Of a DNA stretch of 64,000 nt, positions 21,900-34,174 are shown one piece after another. The notes beneath the pieces are model-generated. The model had not been told where the DNA came from. It saw only the letters and a program-made list of their open reading frames with translations, and did not search any database. Position 1 is the stretch's first letter; every line of letters begins with the position of its first letter. The translations under genes and the position numbers were made by a program. The stretch lies in assembly GCA_012845835.1 (NCBI GenBank), contig JABAKD010000023.1:16736702-16800701 (forward strand), read 5' to 3'. The stretch is from Undaria pinnatifida. Lineage: Eukaryota > Sar > Phaeophyceae > Laminariales > Alariaceae.

Positions 21900-22925
21900 C
21901 CCACAGCGGCTATGTCAGCCTGGCCATTCGAGTGCGTCTATGGCGGTCGCTGGTCGGGCGCTGTGAAGGCACCTGCAGGGCGCGGTGATGCTCGCATGGG
22001 TCGACCTGAGTCTACTCGCGACGGGCAGTACTGACATATACATGCCCCAGCTCGTTACAGTTCCCGCACCGCTTGCGAGGGCCGGCTGCATGTACCGGGG
22101 GTTGATGACCAATTGGGCGGAGAAGATTGGGCGGATACGCGTCATAGTTATAGCCACCAGGGGGGGGAGTGGACGAAGGTAAACCCACCCCTACCCCAAC
22201 CCGGTTGCGTTTGACCTCCTGCATACCTTCCACCGTCTCCCCTGCAGCAGCGTCCTCTGCATCCAGCGCCCCACTGCTGTAAGTACCACCCCCCGCGCCA
22301 ACCACCACCTCCACGGCCGTTACCCTGGTGATGTTGTTGCTGCTGTCAGCGGGCACTGTTGCTGCTGTTGCTGCTGCGGGTGTTGCCGCTGCTGCTGCTG
22401 ATGCTGATGCTGCTGCTGTTGCTGCTGCTGTCCTCCCCTGCCTTCACTCCGTTTGCCCCTGCCGCATCCACCTCGGCCTTCTCTGCCGCCACCCCCATTG
22501 CCGCGACCACCCGAGTCGGCAACAACAAGCGCGTGTCCCTTTCCGTCTCTCATCCCCTTCTCCTTGGCCATTCCATCTCCCCATATGCGTTCAGTACAAC
22601 ATCCTCAAGAATCTTACGACTCAAATCCTCCTTAGGAGGCAAACTCCTATCTTGCACTGAGTAATTGGGGGTGAGGTTTCGTGCGACATGTTGGTTAACA
22701 TCGGTGTCAGCGTGTATGACACCATGGGTACCGAGCTGATTCCTCGGCACAGTCCCTCGCAAAATATGCGCTCGGTGCTTCACTATCCTTCATGCCAAAA
22801 CATTCCATGCCTGGGTCAGTCTAGCTTTTGCTGCTGCAGATTGTGGGTCGTAAAAAGTCTTGAGAATATTCCACCCGTCGCTAGGGCTGCCCGCGGCTTG
22901 AATCTGCAGTAATAAATGTTAGTGC
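21900..22925 (-). pseudogene. C-terminal gag of the long Copia fossil
   Basis: Gag-like helical text near 22910-22790 (GWNILKTFYDPQSAAAKARL), Gly/Gln-rich simple sequence from CTG/CAG triplets (about 22340-22440), and a CCHC-type zinc knuckle start, RCGNCNELGH, near 22060. The reading continues, after the inserted element, from gag text at about 26870-27330. Broken. Confidence 0.75.
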
Positions 22926-23469
22926 AGGATTGTGTTTATAAGTACCTCCCAAGCCCGTAGGCCCTATATTCTAAGACTGATTAAAATATCATGTCTCTAT
23001 CCGTTTTTCAGAGAGAGGCACGTCTTACTCGCTATATCGCGTCTTGGAACGTCCTAGACATATCTTGGAATTTACCGGGCGCAGCGTAAGGCGTCTTAGA
23101 GGATCGACACGACCACAACGAGCTGTAGGAACAAGGTGAGCACGGCATTCGAATCGATTACTCCACCTTGTTTCTTTCGAACCTTATTTTTTCGGGCCTC
23201 GGTGCGTTTTCTCCTGCCACCGGGGAAATTGAACCCGGTTCCCCGGATTTTTGCTGATGGCGTTTTATTTCAAATGTGTTTTTGGGAAAAATCACACCCC
23301 GCGCACTACCCCCAAGCCCACACAACCAAAGTTCTTGCCACAGCCTCACCACCACAACGCGCCACCCAGGCACACCTACCCAGCACAGCGCAATAACACA
23401 CGAAAACCTCCTGTTTTCTGAGTGAAAGTACGAATCTTTAATCGTTTCCGTGCTGCTTCATCATGTGTG

Positions 23470-23755
23470 AGCGCTTTGTTCACATTAACCGTTCTTTCTA
23501 CCCAACGGCACCACCAATACACCCACTGTCCGTGCTGATCCTTCATCCTAGAGAGAAACAACTATTTTGGTCACAGATTGCGAGACAGAGTGTCCCAAAG
23601 ACAAGCGCAATTAATCAAGGTAAAGCAAGTGAACTGCTAGGGTACCGAGCACGAGAACACCACAAAACAAGGCAGACCATTAAAATAAGAAAACACAAAC
23701 AAGCAAACAAACGACAGGAATTCTTTAAACTAATGTGATGGCAAGAAGGTCATCA
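23470..23755. repeat. Dispersed repeat family A, copy 2
   Basis: CCGTTCTTTCTACCCAACGG, GTCCGTGCTGATCC, CATCCTAGAGAGA, TTGGTCACAGATTGCGAGAC, an A-rich stretch and TGTGATGGCAAGAAGGTC match copy 1 (10890-11230) in order over about 285 bp. Confidence 0.85.
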
Positions 23756-24254
23756 TGTTTGTGTCTCGCCAAATCCCAACAACAAGAGCGAGCATTAAGT
23801 ACGAGCGCGTACAATTATTAATGTACCATTCCTTGTACACATATAATTTGCTTCTTTTTTTCTTCCTGCTGAAAGTGCCGGTTGGTGCATCCCAGGCATC
23901 TCCGAGGGTCCCACTTGGACACTGCCTCCGTCCATTTTTTACGGAACGGTCCAGCTTTTCTTTGATTTCTTGCTCGACCTTACCATTATTTTGATTATTT
24001 TTGCTTGTTTTTCCAGATGTTTCTTGGCTGTTCAGCTACTTCCTTCAAACTTGGTTTCTGCCAACATGATTTTGAACCTTTTCGCGTTTTTTTCTTCCTT
24101 GTTGTGTATTACGTTGAACTTCCTACATTTTGAAGCTAATTTTCCGCCCGTACATTACTTGCGGAACGGTCCAGCTTGTTGTAGCTTTCCTTTGATTTCT
24201 TCCTTGAACACCATTTTTTTGTACTTGCACGAAGTTTCATCATACTAGAGGTCC

Positions 24255-24900
24255 CAGCTCACATCTCAGCTTGGCTCATCATCTCAGCTCAGTTCCGCCA
24301 TCAGTGCACCGCAGCGCTATCTCAGCAGCGCAGCGCCGTGCCGTGCGGTGCGGTACTGTGCCATGCTGTGCGGTGCTATGCGGTCTTGTGCTGCGCTGTC
24401 CCGTGCTGTGCCGTGTTGTGCCGCGCTGAGTGTACATCTCTTTCGTGCGTGTGCTACTGCTATAGTATTATGCCAGGTGCCAGCTGAGCTCAGCTTGGCT
24501 CATCAGCTCAACCCAGCTCAGCTCAGCAGCGCACCGCAGCGCTAGCTCAGCGGACTGCTTCGCCGTGCGGTGCCGTGCTTTGCTGTACTTACTCATTCGT
24601 ACATGCCAGTATAATTTGAAGTATTTTACCACGTACCGGTACTACTACGCCAGGTTTGCACATATGACGTTGTTGGATCACTAACAATGCACCCCCAGCT
24701 CGGCTCAGCCCAGCTATATGTATAGGTCAGCAGCGCAGCGCAGTGCCGTGCGATGCCGTGCGATGCCGTGCCTTGCCCTGCGTTGCGGTACTGTGTCATG
24801 CGGCGCTGTGCTTTCTTTCGAACATACCGCAGTAGTACCGGGTATGCTACAGGCACCAGGTGCATGTATGTACGTGTTGTGTACTTGACTTTTTGCTTTC
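24255..24900. repeat. CAGCTCAG / GTGCCGTGCGGTGC repeat blocks
   Basis: Three successive blocks like those at 11985-12400. The third ends with CTTTCTTTCGAACATA, AGTACCGGGTATG and CATGTATGTACGTG, the same tail. The reading frames are repeat artefacts. Confidence 0.8.
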
Positions 24901-25540
24901 TTCAGTTGATTGTGCTCTCCCGGTCCCCATGTTCCCCCCCCCCCGCAAATTACACACGTACTACCGACCAGAACGTGACATCGCCAACAAGCACACAGCA
25001 CATCGCAGGGCAATTAGCTCTGCACAAGCAACTCTTGGCATTATCAGTTCGCCATTCGCACCAACTCATGGGCCTGTTCTTTCTGCCCCTTTTACATGTT
25101 TCAACTGCGTTCTTCCTTTCGCGAACATAGCGGGCGGCGTCAGCCACCCGCGGAGCGGAGCCCTGTTAGAACACACAGTGCCACCAGGCGCAATGCGAAC
25201 TACCAAATACTCCGGAGTACAAGGTACCGAAATATTTTTGTGTACTCGTCTTTTTTCTTTCTTAATTGATTTTGTCCTCCCTCTCCTCTTCGCGTTTCTT
25301 TCTTCGCAAACGAAACCCGTCCTGCCGATCAGAAGGTGACATCGCCAACAAGTACATAGCACGGGACAAGCTGGGCAACCAAATCTGCACAAGTAGTTCT
25401 CGGCGTTATCAACTCGCTAGTTGCGCTAAGTCACGGGCCTCTTATTTCTGTCCCGTTCACATTTATTTGAAATATTTCTTGCGCGAGCGCAGCGGGCGGC
25501 GTCAGCCGCCCGCGGAGCGGAGCCCTTGTATATACATACA
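24880..25540. repeat. Tandem pair, ~361-bp unit, with GCCGCCCGC palindrome
   Basis: GTGACATCGCCAACAAG (24976 and 25337) and GCGGGCGGCGTCAGCC...CGCGGAGCGGAGCCC (25130 and 25492) give an offset of 361-362 bp. GCGGGCGG CGTCAG CCGCCCGC forms a strong hairpin in the second unit. A related GC-rich word lies near 61146. Confidence 0.85.
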
Positions 25541-26529
25541 TATGTAATACGTAATATTCGTACGTACGATATGTCATGCTTCGGAGTATCACTCTTCTGT
25601 GTATTAACTTAGGTCCCGTCCAAACGAGGAAAAATTAAATGAGAAATCAAATGAACAAAAACGAAAAAGGGAAGAACATTTCGATTTTTGAGAAGAACGC
25701 AGGTTCATTCCAAACGACATCCAAAAATATCTGAAAAATAAATGAAATGATTGATCTTTCAGGCTAAAACACGCGGTGCAACTTGACATAATAATTCAAC
25801 CGCCACAGCACACCGACTCGCGGCGAATGCACCCAATGACGCAGCTGAAAACACCCAACTCACACACCGGGGGCACCCCTGAGAGTAGGCGGTGCTCGTG
25901 GTCCAACCCGCACCCCAGGGAGTGCTCTAGAAGTTGTGTTTTGGTCATGGTTGCTTGTCGGCAGCCGTGGGATTGCTGAATGGCACACGCTTCGAAAAAT
26001 ACATCTCCACAGCCACGTCCTGACTCTCTGGTTTCTTGCATAGCCATCCCTTGGTCATACCCTACCCATATGTGCTGGCTTCATCGGCGGACAAGCGCCG
26101 TGGCAGCCTCGCGCACTATACCCCACCCACCGTGCGCTTGCGAACTGGTCACCCTACGTTCCTCTTCGCGCTGTTTGTCCCATATTTCGATAATTTTAAC
26201 CCCATTCCGACAACTTTAAATGTTTTTGGGATTAGAAATAACGAAAAAAGCAAAACGGGGTCATTGGGATCTCTACTGCTAGTTTCTTCAATCTTCCCCT
26301 GAAACTCGGCTTTCTTCTGTGCTGCTTTCGTTTATTTCATTTATTTATTTATTCATTTTAATGTTTCCTCGTTTAGACAAGCCCTTACTTTTTGTATCTA
26401 TTTGACAGCATTTGGGTGGCAATGCCAGGAACCTGTGTGTGGTACTTGCCTGAGGTAGGTACCTGGTACGTAGTCACGAAATACTAGTACTTCTTTCTTC
26501 GTTGTTTTTCGATTTATTCCATGTTTTCA

Positions 26530-26780
26530 GCACTATCCAAGACGAATCCAAGACGTGCCAAGACGAATCTAAGACGTGCCAAGATGAATCTTAAGACGCG
26601 TCAAGACGAATCTAAGACGCGCTAAGAAAGACGTAATATGCTCTAAGACGTAAACACTGATTTGACCGTGCCAACGGGTATAAGACGAGTTTAAGACGGG
26701 CTAAGACGAATATAAGACGCGCTAAGACGAACGTAAGATGCTTTGAGACTTATGAAATGAATCAAGACGAATGACACTCG
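26530..26780. repeat. AAGACG subterminal repeat array
   Basis: More than a dozen copies of (T/C)AAGACG, spaced about 10-15 bp, often as CTAAGACGCGCTAAGACG. They lie just inside the right end of the ~3.9-kb inserted element. Subterminal clusters of this sort are where hAT- or CACTA-type transposases bind, but that role is inferred. Confidence 0.8.
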
Positions 26781-27329
26781 CACGTCTTACTCCACATTTT
26801 TTCGATTTCTGAGTCTGACTTACTACTCGTTTCGCTCGTCTTAGAGTATTGGGCCTACAATCCTGATAGGCCCTGTCGACTAACCCTGCGCCGAATTCTG
26901 CTTGCAAGGCCGCCCGATCGACATCCGGTAGCCCAACCTTGATCGGTGTGGGCGACTCTACCGCCTCTAGGCGGCGCTATTGCCCAAGGAAAGCATTCAT
27001 CTGGCTCGTGAAAATCATAACCTGCTGTGGGTCCTTTCTTACCTTAAAACTATCATGATAAACTGCAGGCATCCTGATGCTAGCCTGACTAGAAACAAAA
27101 TTGCCTGCCTGTGTAGTAGTAGCTGCCGCGAAATGTTGTTGCCTCTCCGCCTGCTTCGCCTGCATCGAATCGAAAACTGTCGTCGAACCCTCCACACGGG
27201 GATCGGTGGGTAGGTTGTCGCTGCCTCGGAAATCTTGTTCCTCGGGTTGCGTCTTCCTCCTTTCCTCGTCTGCTTGCGCTTGGATTGGGTTGGCTTCTTC
27301 CTGAACGCGCTGGGCAACTGCTTGCTGCT

Positions 27330-28095
27330 CAACCATAAGAGCGACAGCGGCCATGTCCGATCGCAGTCCCGAACGCGCTCCGCTGACCTCGTCACGTGTT
27401 CTAACCACTATGCTTCCTACCCCGGCTTGATCCCCTTTGTGTTCGCGGAACCGGATCTCTACCATATCTGCCTGCCGCCATTTTCAACAGTCCAACAGGT
27501 TGTTGTAATCGTAAAACGCCACGTCGGCCCGTGTTAAACCAGGGGTTGGGTGTACCGCGCCCCCCGTCCCGAGCGAGCACCTCGTCCGAATGGGCATTAA
27601 AAAGTAAAATTGCTCATACCTAGACATAGCCATAACACCCGACCCCCTTGTCCTCGTGCGGATATGATATTTTCCCCTTGGAGAAGCATATCCCATGATA
27701 CCGGACGGCGCACCCTACGAGGCGTGCCCGTGGCAGTGTGCGCCCGGCTGATTCCTTGCAGCGCGCGTTTGATGAACGGCGATTGCGTTGGAACCTCAAA
27801 CCCGACGGCTTACAAATGAAGTAATTGCACAGCAGCTAGTTTACTTGAATTTTTCCCGGCCTATTTGCCTTGCGATGCACTACACCAGCCGGCAAAATCG
27901 ACTAAGGCAAGCTCATTGATTTCCTCGTTCGCGTCCGACTTAAGGTACTGGTCCCTTCCACCAGCCTGCGTATTTTTGTCCACGATGCGAAACCTGACGC
28001 GTAAGTGCGCTCAGAAAATCGCGCAACGGAGTTTCGGATGTACTGGAGGTCAATATTCCGGAACAAAGCGCGTCCCCCGCTGGTCCCAGCACCTA
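27330..28095 (-). pseudogene. Tyrosine recombinase fossil (DIRS- or Crypton-like)
   Basis: On the - strand the text runs SVARFSERTYASGFASWTKI, SKLAAVQLLHL, RALQGISRAHTATGTPRRVR, PVSWDMLL, GGRVLWLCLG, PGLTRADVAFYDYNN and EIRFREHKGDQAG, then SIVVRTR. This resembles the core-binding and start of the catalytic domain of tyrosine recombinases carried by DIRS retroelements or Cryptons. The identification is from memory of the family, not a search. The C-terminal part with the HxxR and tyrosine motifs is not in the window. It is broken in several places. The last piece runs on in an open frame into Copia gag text at about 27330. Confidence 0.65.
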
Positions 28096-28099
28096 TTCC

Positions 28100-28965
28100 T
28101 GCCAATAAACATATAGGGCCGCAGAGCCCTGTGGCGGTCTTCGTTACATACGCTTGGCCTCGTGTCCATACGAGATCATGTTTGATATGTCTCGGTACAT
28201 GTATATTACATAGACAACTGGACGGTACCTCATCGGGTATGTATATGTATGAACTCAACAGTGTCCACACATTAATAGTGTGTGTATCGTGCTCGGTTTC
28301 CCGGTATATATACCAGTATCTGCATATATATGTCGCTGGTATGCACATCTACCATCAGCCCGTCTTTCCTCTTGCCGTGATATTGCATGCCGAATGATAT
28401 ATCGAACAGTACTACGTGCCGTCTGCTGCGGGATTATTACCATCCTGTATCCGTTGTACGTGTGTTAATATAATATCGGGCACCTCATGGCTTTTTGCAG
28501 TTATATGGTTGTGTCTGTTAATTAGCCGTACGTGTATCCGTTCTCCGAAGTATTTCAATTATTTCATTTTTCTGGCGGCCTGCAGCAAACATTTTAAATG
28601 TGTGCCCGTTCGATCGACAAATGTTACGCTGGCGAATGCAATGCGCCACCCGTGTAATCGTTTGGCTGAGTTACTGTTAGGAGATGAACTGCCGTTCGTA
28701 GCGTGTATTGCTTTTGCATCCGCTGCACGTTCAGCAAATCCGCCTTGTAAAGCTGGCATGTGATTGTGGTAAGCACTGCCCCAACAGTACCAGAAATGTT
28801 TCCTATGAACAACGGTCACGGCCTGCTCTCGGAATGTTTGGCGTAAAACGTTCGATTGCCCCCATCTTTCAGTGGACTTACGCCCTTTTAAGCCCCCTTC
28901 GTCAGGAAAATGTTTGGCCCCAAACCCAAAATGTTACACCTCTCCCGTGGGATGGCACTATTAAA
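28100..28965. other. No gene seen
   Basis: AT-rich sequence with TATATA words, short frames and no repeat that I can align. Confidence 0.45.
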
Positions 28966-28969
28966 TCGC

Positions 28970-29580
28970 CCGGGTGTTATTCTGATTGACACCCCTGTTA
29001 ACGTACTACGCCGTTGTGACCCTAGGTATTCTGTAATCTGGATACGTCCGCCCTCACTTTCCCGTCCTTGTTGTGAAGTAGTATTCAGATAGACACACGT
29101 CTTTGAAATACTATAATGCGATGTTTCGCATCAATTCAAACTATCTACACATTGTAGCATTTCTCGTCGGACTTTATATCACTCGGAACAAGTCCGCCCT
29201 CACCCGTCCGTCCTTGGTTGTGTCTACAGTAGTATAGTTCAGATTAACACCTCTGTGAACACACTTCATTCTCCATATAGACTGTGGTATCGCCCTATAG
29301 TCTCTCTATGTGGTGCATTTCGTCGTACTCAAGTCTTGCGGGTTTAACTTTCTCGATAAGTCTATACCTTCGCATGTCCGTCCTTGCTTGTGACATATTG
29401 TTCAGAATCCCCGCTCGTTGAACATGTGCCGTCTCGAACCCCGTTTGACTTTGTTGACGACCGAGTTGATACCATAGCCACTCATCGAAATATCGTCAGA
29501 CTTGCCGGATAATGGTCTGGATGATAAGTAGTCCGTCCACGCTCCGGTTATTGGTGTGATATTTCTTCCTCAGCTTGATT
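28970..29580. repeat. Degenerate ~200-bp satellite, first stretch
   Basis: Units share (G)GACTT...AACT.TCTGGATAAGT, CCGCCCTCAC, a CCGTCCTTG(G/C)TTGTGA core and a following TATT.TTCAGA. Unit cores lie near 29040, 29195, 29365 and 29505. Divergence is high. The same core recurs at 31200-31990. Confidence 0.65.
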
Positions 29581-30540
29581 CGCTCGTCGTGCGGTGTTTT
29601 GCCAGCGACACCTTGCCCCCAAGGACTTACACGAAGTACGAATTAACTCCATAAATAATGGCATGTATGTTTTGAGTTGGTCTAGCTTGGGTTATGTGGC
29701 CCTGATGCACTAGACACTATGTAGCACCAGGCCCCATCCTTGTGCGACCGAATTACATGACATGTGTGTCTATATGTAATATGTTCCGGGAAATATTCGT
29801 ATAGTTCGCTCGCTCGCAAAATTTTGGTACGCGCGGTGACAAAATCATAGTTATGTGCCTGTTCAACCAGTTGAATATATAGAAGTGTACGTCCAGTACA
29901 CCCCAATCGTTCCCCTGGTCGTCCCCTGGTCTTGTGGTAATCGCGTTTGTTTGACATCACGTGTTGTTGTTGAACGACCGCATCTTTTATATATTATGCA
30001 CCGCATGCTGTATATCAGGTATATACATTAGTTCTGTGTACCAATGTCCTGGCGTTCGTGAGGCAGTACTGCATAGTCCCTGTTATACGTATACATGCCC
30101 GGTCCTCACTACGTTGTGCGAAAAGTTGTGTCTCTCCTGACTGGTATGACCTATATCGTGCCCTTGCCATTCACGGATCGATGTGCTTTACCCTGACACG
30201 CAAGCAGTCTCCTCCTTAGGATTAATATAGGATTAATATAATGTCTTCACGTGAGAAGAAACCGGCAATAAATGCAATCATATGCACAGTGTATATTATC
30301 GTACATCAATATGTCTCGCTTTTCTGGTTCACGCCCATCTTGTATCTTGTCCGTATTGCGTGGAAAAGTAGTAGGATCCTATTCGGGTCGACTCTCCCGA
30401 TCGCATCCCATACCAGGCGCATACGTAATCCGTATGATAGTAGTATATAAATCGCATATAATAGTTGTATCATGTCATATTCATAACTCTACCCGTGTAT
30501 CCACCTCGATGACAGCATACATACATATTTTGATCCCCCT
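29581..30540. other. No gene seen
   Basis: Nothing supported, apart from a small direct duplication GGATTAATATA x2 at about 30218-30240. Confidence 0.45.
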
Positions 30541-30544
30541 CACC

Positions 30545-30715
30545 AACAAGGGTTTTATAATTTCCACGCACAGGTTGAATAACGTCACTCTGTTTACCCT
30601 GGTACATGCTACTTCTAAGGGAAGTCGCCGACCTATATCCTTAATGGCGACATACACTCAGCAATACGCGCGATCCGAGTATCACACACAACTTGCAAAT
30701 ATGAGTTTTTGACGA
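30545..30715. repeat. Dispersed repeat family D, copy 1
   Basis: GGGTTTTATAATTTCC, ATGCTACTTCTAAGGGAAGTC, CAATACGCGCGATC and TTGCAAATATGAGTTTT align with 52868-53020 and, at the end, with about 53680-53705. Confidence 0.65.
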
Positions 30716-31165
30716 ATCTTCGACCCTTTTGATGCCTCCCCCGGCACAATCGCCTGTAGTACCTGTCTGGGTGTTGCTTATGTCCTCATTGTCCACCAGT
30801 CAGTGTTGCCACCGTTCTTTTGACAGTCTGTCTGATGGTTTTGTACTCCCATACCCATCCGTGCGCATCGTTCCTTTGAAGCCTGAACATAAGAATAAAA
30901 TAGAGGAGAGTAGGATACCGTCGCCCCGAATATGTAAAACTATTCGAGGTAAATGAATACATGAAACCATTCATATAACAATATGAAATATTTCCTCGGC
31001 AATCAGCGCCGATTTTTTTTTTTTTCCAATACATATTTTGTAATCTTTTCATGGAAAACGAAAATTTGAATATCCGACAAAGGGGGGGGGGGGTGTGCCC
31101 CTATCGTGTACCAGGTACAATGTGTGTCATCTAATTAGCCAAGATGATGGGACACGTCGTCTGTT
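30716..31165. other. No gene seen
   Basis: Poly-T and poly-G runs (31013-31025, 31082-31093) and one GTACCAGGTAC word near 31108. Confidence 0.45.
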
Positions 31166-31169
31166 CCTG

Positions 31170-31990
31170 TATCGTCTGCTCCCCCAAACCCGCATGCTCA
31201 TTTCGAGCCAGGTCAACAACCTGTGTGTATAGCGCTCCAACTGTTACGCTAAGTATCTGTATTACCCCCCAATTCAAGACCCGACACTGTCGTGTCGTCA
31301 TCTCATACTTGGACTTGCTAACTTTCTGCCGCCCTAACACATCCGTTCGTAGCTGCGACGTATTTTTATTTAGAGCGACACTGTGTGAAAGCACGCACAG
31401 GGCACGTTTTATACCAGCTGCTTTGTTGTTAGGTATCGTTGTTATATTCCGACTCGATATCCGTCATCCCTTTGATAGTATATCTTGCTGGACTTTCCAC
31501 AATATCTTTCTGAAACTTGCCACCCTCGCACATCCGTCCATAGTTGTGAAGTATTTTTCAGATCGACCCTTCCGAACGTGACCCGCGGTTGTATTTGACC
31601 ATTATTAGACTGTTTGGTCATTGTCCTATCGATAGTCGGCTTCCCCCCACACACCGTGGTGCCGTTCGTCGGACTTGCCGTGGTAACTCTTTGGACAAGT
31701 ACGCCCTCACTCTCCGTTGGGGTGAGGTATTTACCCAGCCCTCCGTTTTCGATTATCATATTTTTGTGTGGCTGTTAATATTACTGTTAACTGACCCGTG
31801 GCTTTATTTGGCCTTAGACTGTTTGGTTATCGTCCTATTGATAGTCGCCCCTCCCCCCCACACGTCGTGGTGCCGTTCGGCGGACTTGCTGTGATAACGT
31901 TCTGGATAAGTACGCCCTCACTCTCCGTTGCGGTGAAGTACTTACCCGGCCCTCCATCATAACTATGTTTGGCTGTTGATGTTACTACTG
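31170..31990. repeat. Degenerate ~200-bp satellite, second stretch
   Basis: The last two units (about 31580-31785 and 31790-31990) are clearly tandem: TTAGACTGTTTGG, CATCGTCCTATYGATAGTCG, GTGGTGCCGTTCG, CGGACTTGC, AAGTACGCCCTCACTCTCCG and AAGTATTTACCC. Earlier units near 31320 and 31500 are more diverged and match the 29.0-29.6 kb stretch. Confidence 0.8.
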
Positions 31991-31994
31991 TTAA

Positions 31995-34170
31995 CATCGG
32001 CCGACGACGTATGTATATGATCCGGGAGGAGCTATGCCTTTTTGGCTACTTGTGAGTAGCTTATTTCGACGTTTCAGTCGTGGTATAGGCGAAGCCGAAA
32101 AACAATTAAATGAAATTGATTCAACATTACTTGATTTTTCCATCGTCATTATTTATCGACGTACCCCCATGAAATTAATTGAATTATGTTTTCCTTAATT
32201 GCACCTTTTCCCCCAGTTTGAATCCCCCCGTAATTGATTGGTCTCGCTTCGGTTATTATGCGATCGTGCTGCAATGACTCCGTTCAACCTGTACACACAC
32301 CTTTAAATCTTGGGTGGCCGAGGCCGTTCTCCGTATATCATATACACACCAGGGGTAAGATTACTCCACACACAAAAAATAAAATAATATATATACCATG
32401 TTGGCTGGCCGCGTACATTCTCCATATATACCCCGCCAGGTACCAGGTTTGTATCAGTTGTATCGTTCGTTCCCACAAAACTCATATCTATACCGTTTGA
32501 CGAGATTGGGCCACCCGCATTCCTGATCATCGTTGCCTATATAGGTATGTGCTTTCGTGCCGTCTCCTCAAATGTATTGGTGTTTTATCCATAAAGGATT
32601 CGCTCACTTACACTCCACGTACGTCGTATGATCTGCATACTCCGTATAACACCAGGTATCCTTATTATTCCGGGCACATAATTACACCTCCGTGTTTTTT
32701 TTTTTATCCGGATGCCAAATTCGACCGCACCATATTTTGCATATGTGCGTGTTACTTGTTCCTGTCGACGTCTCCTAGTCGACCACTTACTCGAATTACG
32801 ATGTATATCCTGGGATTATATGACACGATTCCGTGATACAGCATTGTGCCGTATCGTCATGACCCTGCCAGGTATGTATTGCGTAAGGGTACCCCTCTCA
32901 TACCTATGCATGTCACGTACTACCCACGCTGTACGTATATACTATTGTGTGAGCTCCGGTCATGTCTTATTCAGCTATTAATAGCTAAGCTCCATACCCG
33001 CGCGCTGTCTATCCCCCGCACTCGTACTTCACATATGCCCGACCTGGTGTTTTCATATGAAGTACTCATCTCGTATTGCATGATATGATGGCACATGCCT
33101 GTATGTTCTGTGGACAGCGATACCTGATCGGGTACTCCACAGTGGCCATTATATTTCGGTCAAAAGCGTATGTCGTACTTGTTTCTCCGGTATATATGTA
33201 GCGGGATATATATATATATGTATACATACATGTCACTGTTAGACATCCTTACCCTCAGCACATGTTGCTTCCTACGCTTCTGCATGCAGTATACCATATA
33301 GTAAAAAACCGAACAGCTTTTCATGCGCGATTGTGCCGTCTACTGCGCGATAATCATATGCCATGTGCTCTCGGATTGTATGCGAGCATGTACACAGAAC
33401 TTTGGGATGAGTTTTCGTATGTACTACACATGTATCTGTGCGTGTAATACAGCCCACGGTGATCTGCGCGCACACATCTTTTGTGCACCTGATTGTGTAT
33501 GTTTTCGCTCATGGTCAGCCTGCCTATTCTTTGTGATAATACCTTCGTTATCATGAATGAGGCTATCGTGTAAATCCTTATTCCCACGGTCGGTCGCTTC
33601 CTACCTTCTCGGCGGGTTAATCGGTTTCAACAGTAATCATGCGTCTCCCCGCGATCCTCTCCACATCCTGTTCTTACCGATTAATTGCCAGTTCTCAGCC
33701 CGCTAACCCGGTGTGACCTAGACACTATTCTTGAATAGATAATTGCTGGCGTACCCACCCGCAGAAAGCCCGGGACCCCAGATGGCCAGAACACCGGACG
33801 GAGAAGAGAAACTACGGCAATTCTTTGATTGGCGTGCAATCACCAGGCTCTAACGTCTTCTCGATTGCGATGTTAGATGGTCAGCTGAGGTCTCGCACCT
33901 TTTGCGTGGAACTCCTGTGCTTCGCGAGCTCTGAAAGTTAGCTCGTGAGAATAATGATGTCATGAGGTTGTTCTCCATGTTATTATCGTTTGTCGAATAC
34001 CTGGACTCACATCATCCATACCTGGACTCACATAATCAATTCCGTGAATTTAACGACCTGCCTGAACCCCTCAGGCTTACGGACGCTTGGTTTGATTGTC
34101 TTCTCGGAGCTGTACAATATTTTTTATCATCATCTATCCTAGAATTTCAACTCTTCAATTCTTCAGGCCA
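31995..34170. other. No gene seen; AT-rich
   Basis: TATATA-rich sequence with many short frames and no protein-like stretch or strong repeat. A 21-bp duplication, TACCTGGACTCACATMATC x2, lies at about 33998-34036. Confidence 0.45.
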
Positions 34171-34174
34171 GCAC

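Larger units (their letters stand above)
22926..26867. mobile_element. ~3.9-kb element with inverted ends, inserted in Copia gag
   Basis: The left end near 22956 (TAGGCCCTATATTCTAAGAC) matches the complement of the right end near 26862 (TAGGCCCAATACTCTAAGAC) at 17 of 20 positions. Both are preceded, from outside, by CAGGATTG, with ~25 extra bases on the left. The subterminal region on the right (26530-26780) is an array of AAGACG(A/C)-type words, with a few GTCTTA words on the left. Gag reading lies on both sides, so this is an insertion. The interior has no recognised transposase. It carries a family A copy, a GC-rich repeat and a 361-bp tandem pair. No clear target duplication. Probably a non-autonomous DNA transposon. 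Confidence 0.65.
16443..27330 (-). mobile_element. Long Copia fossil (gag to RNase H), split by another element
   Basis: Ty1/copia order on the - strand, 5' to 3': gag start (about 27330-26866), rest of gag (about 22925-21900), protease, integrase, a long repeat-rich linker, reverse transcriptase and RNase H (ending 16443). A ~3.9-kb element with inverted ends sits inside gag. No LTR was identified at either end. Upstream it abuts a tyrosine-recombinase fossil and downstream a tandem array. It is broken in many places (ten or more) and looks old. Age cannot be estimated without an LTR pair. Confidence 0.9.

Noticed and set aside
22346-22664. Gln-, Ser- or Leu-rich host gene
   Set aside because: The CTG/CAG triplet tract lies within Copia gag. 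The frames on both strands are triplet artefacts.
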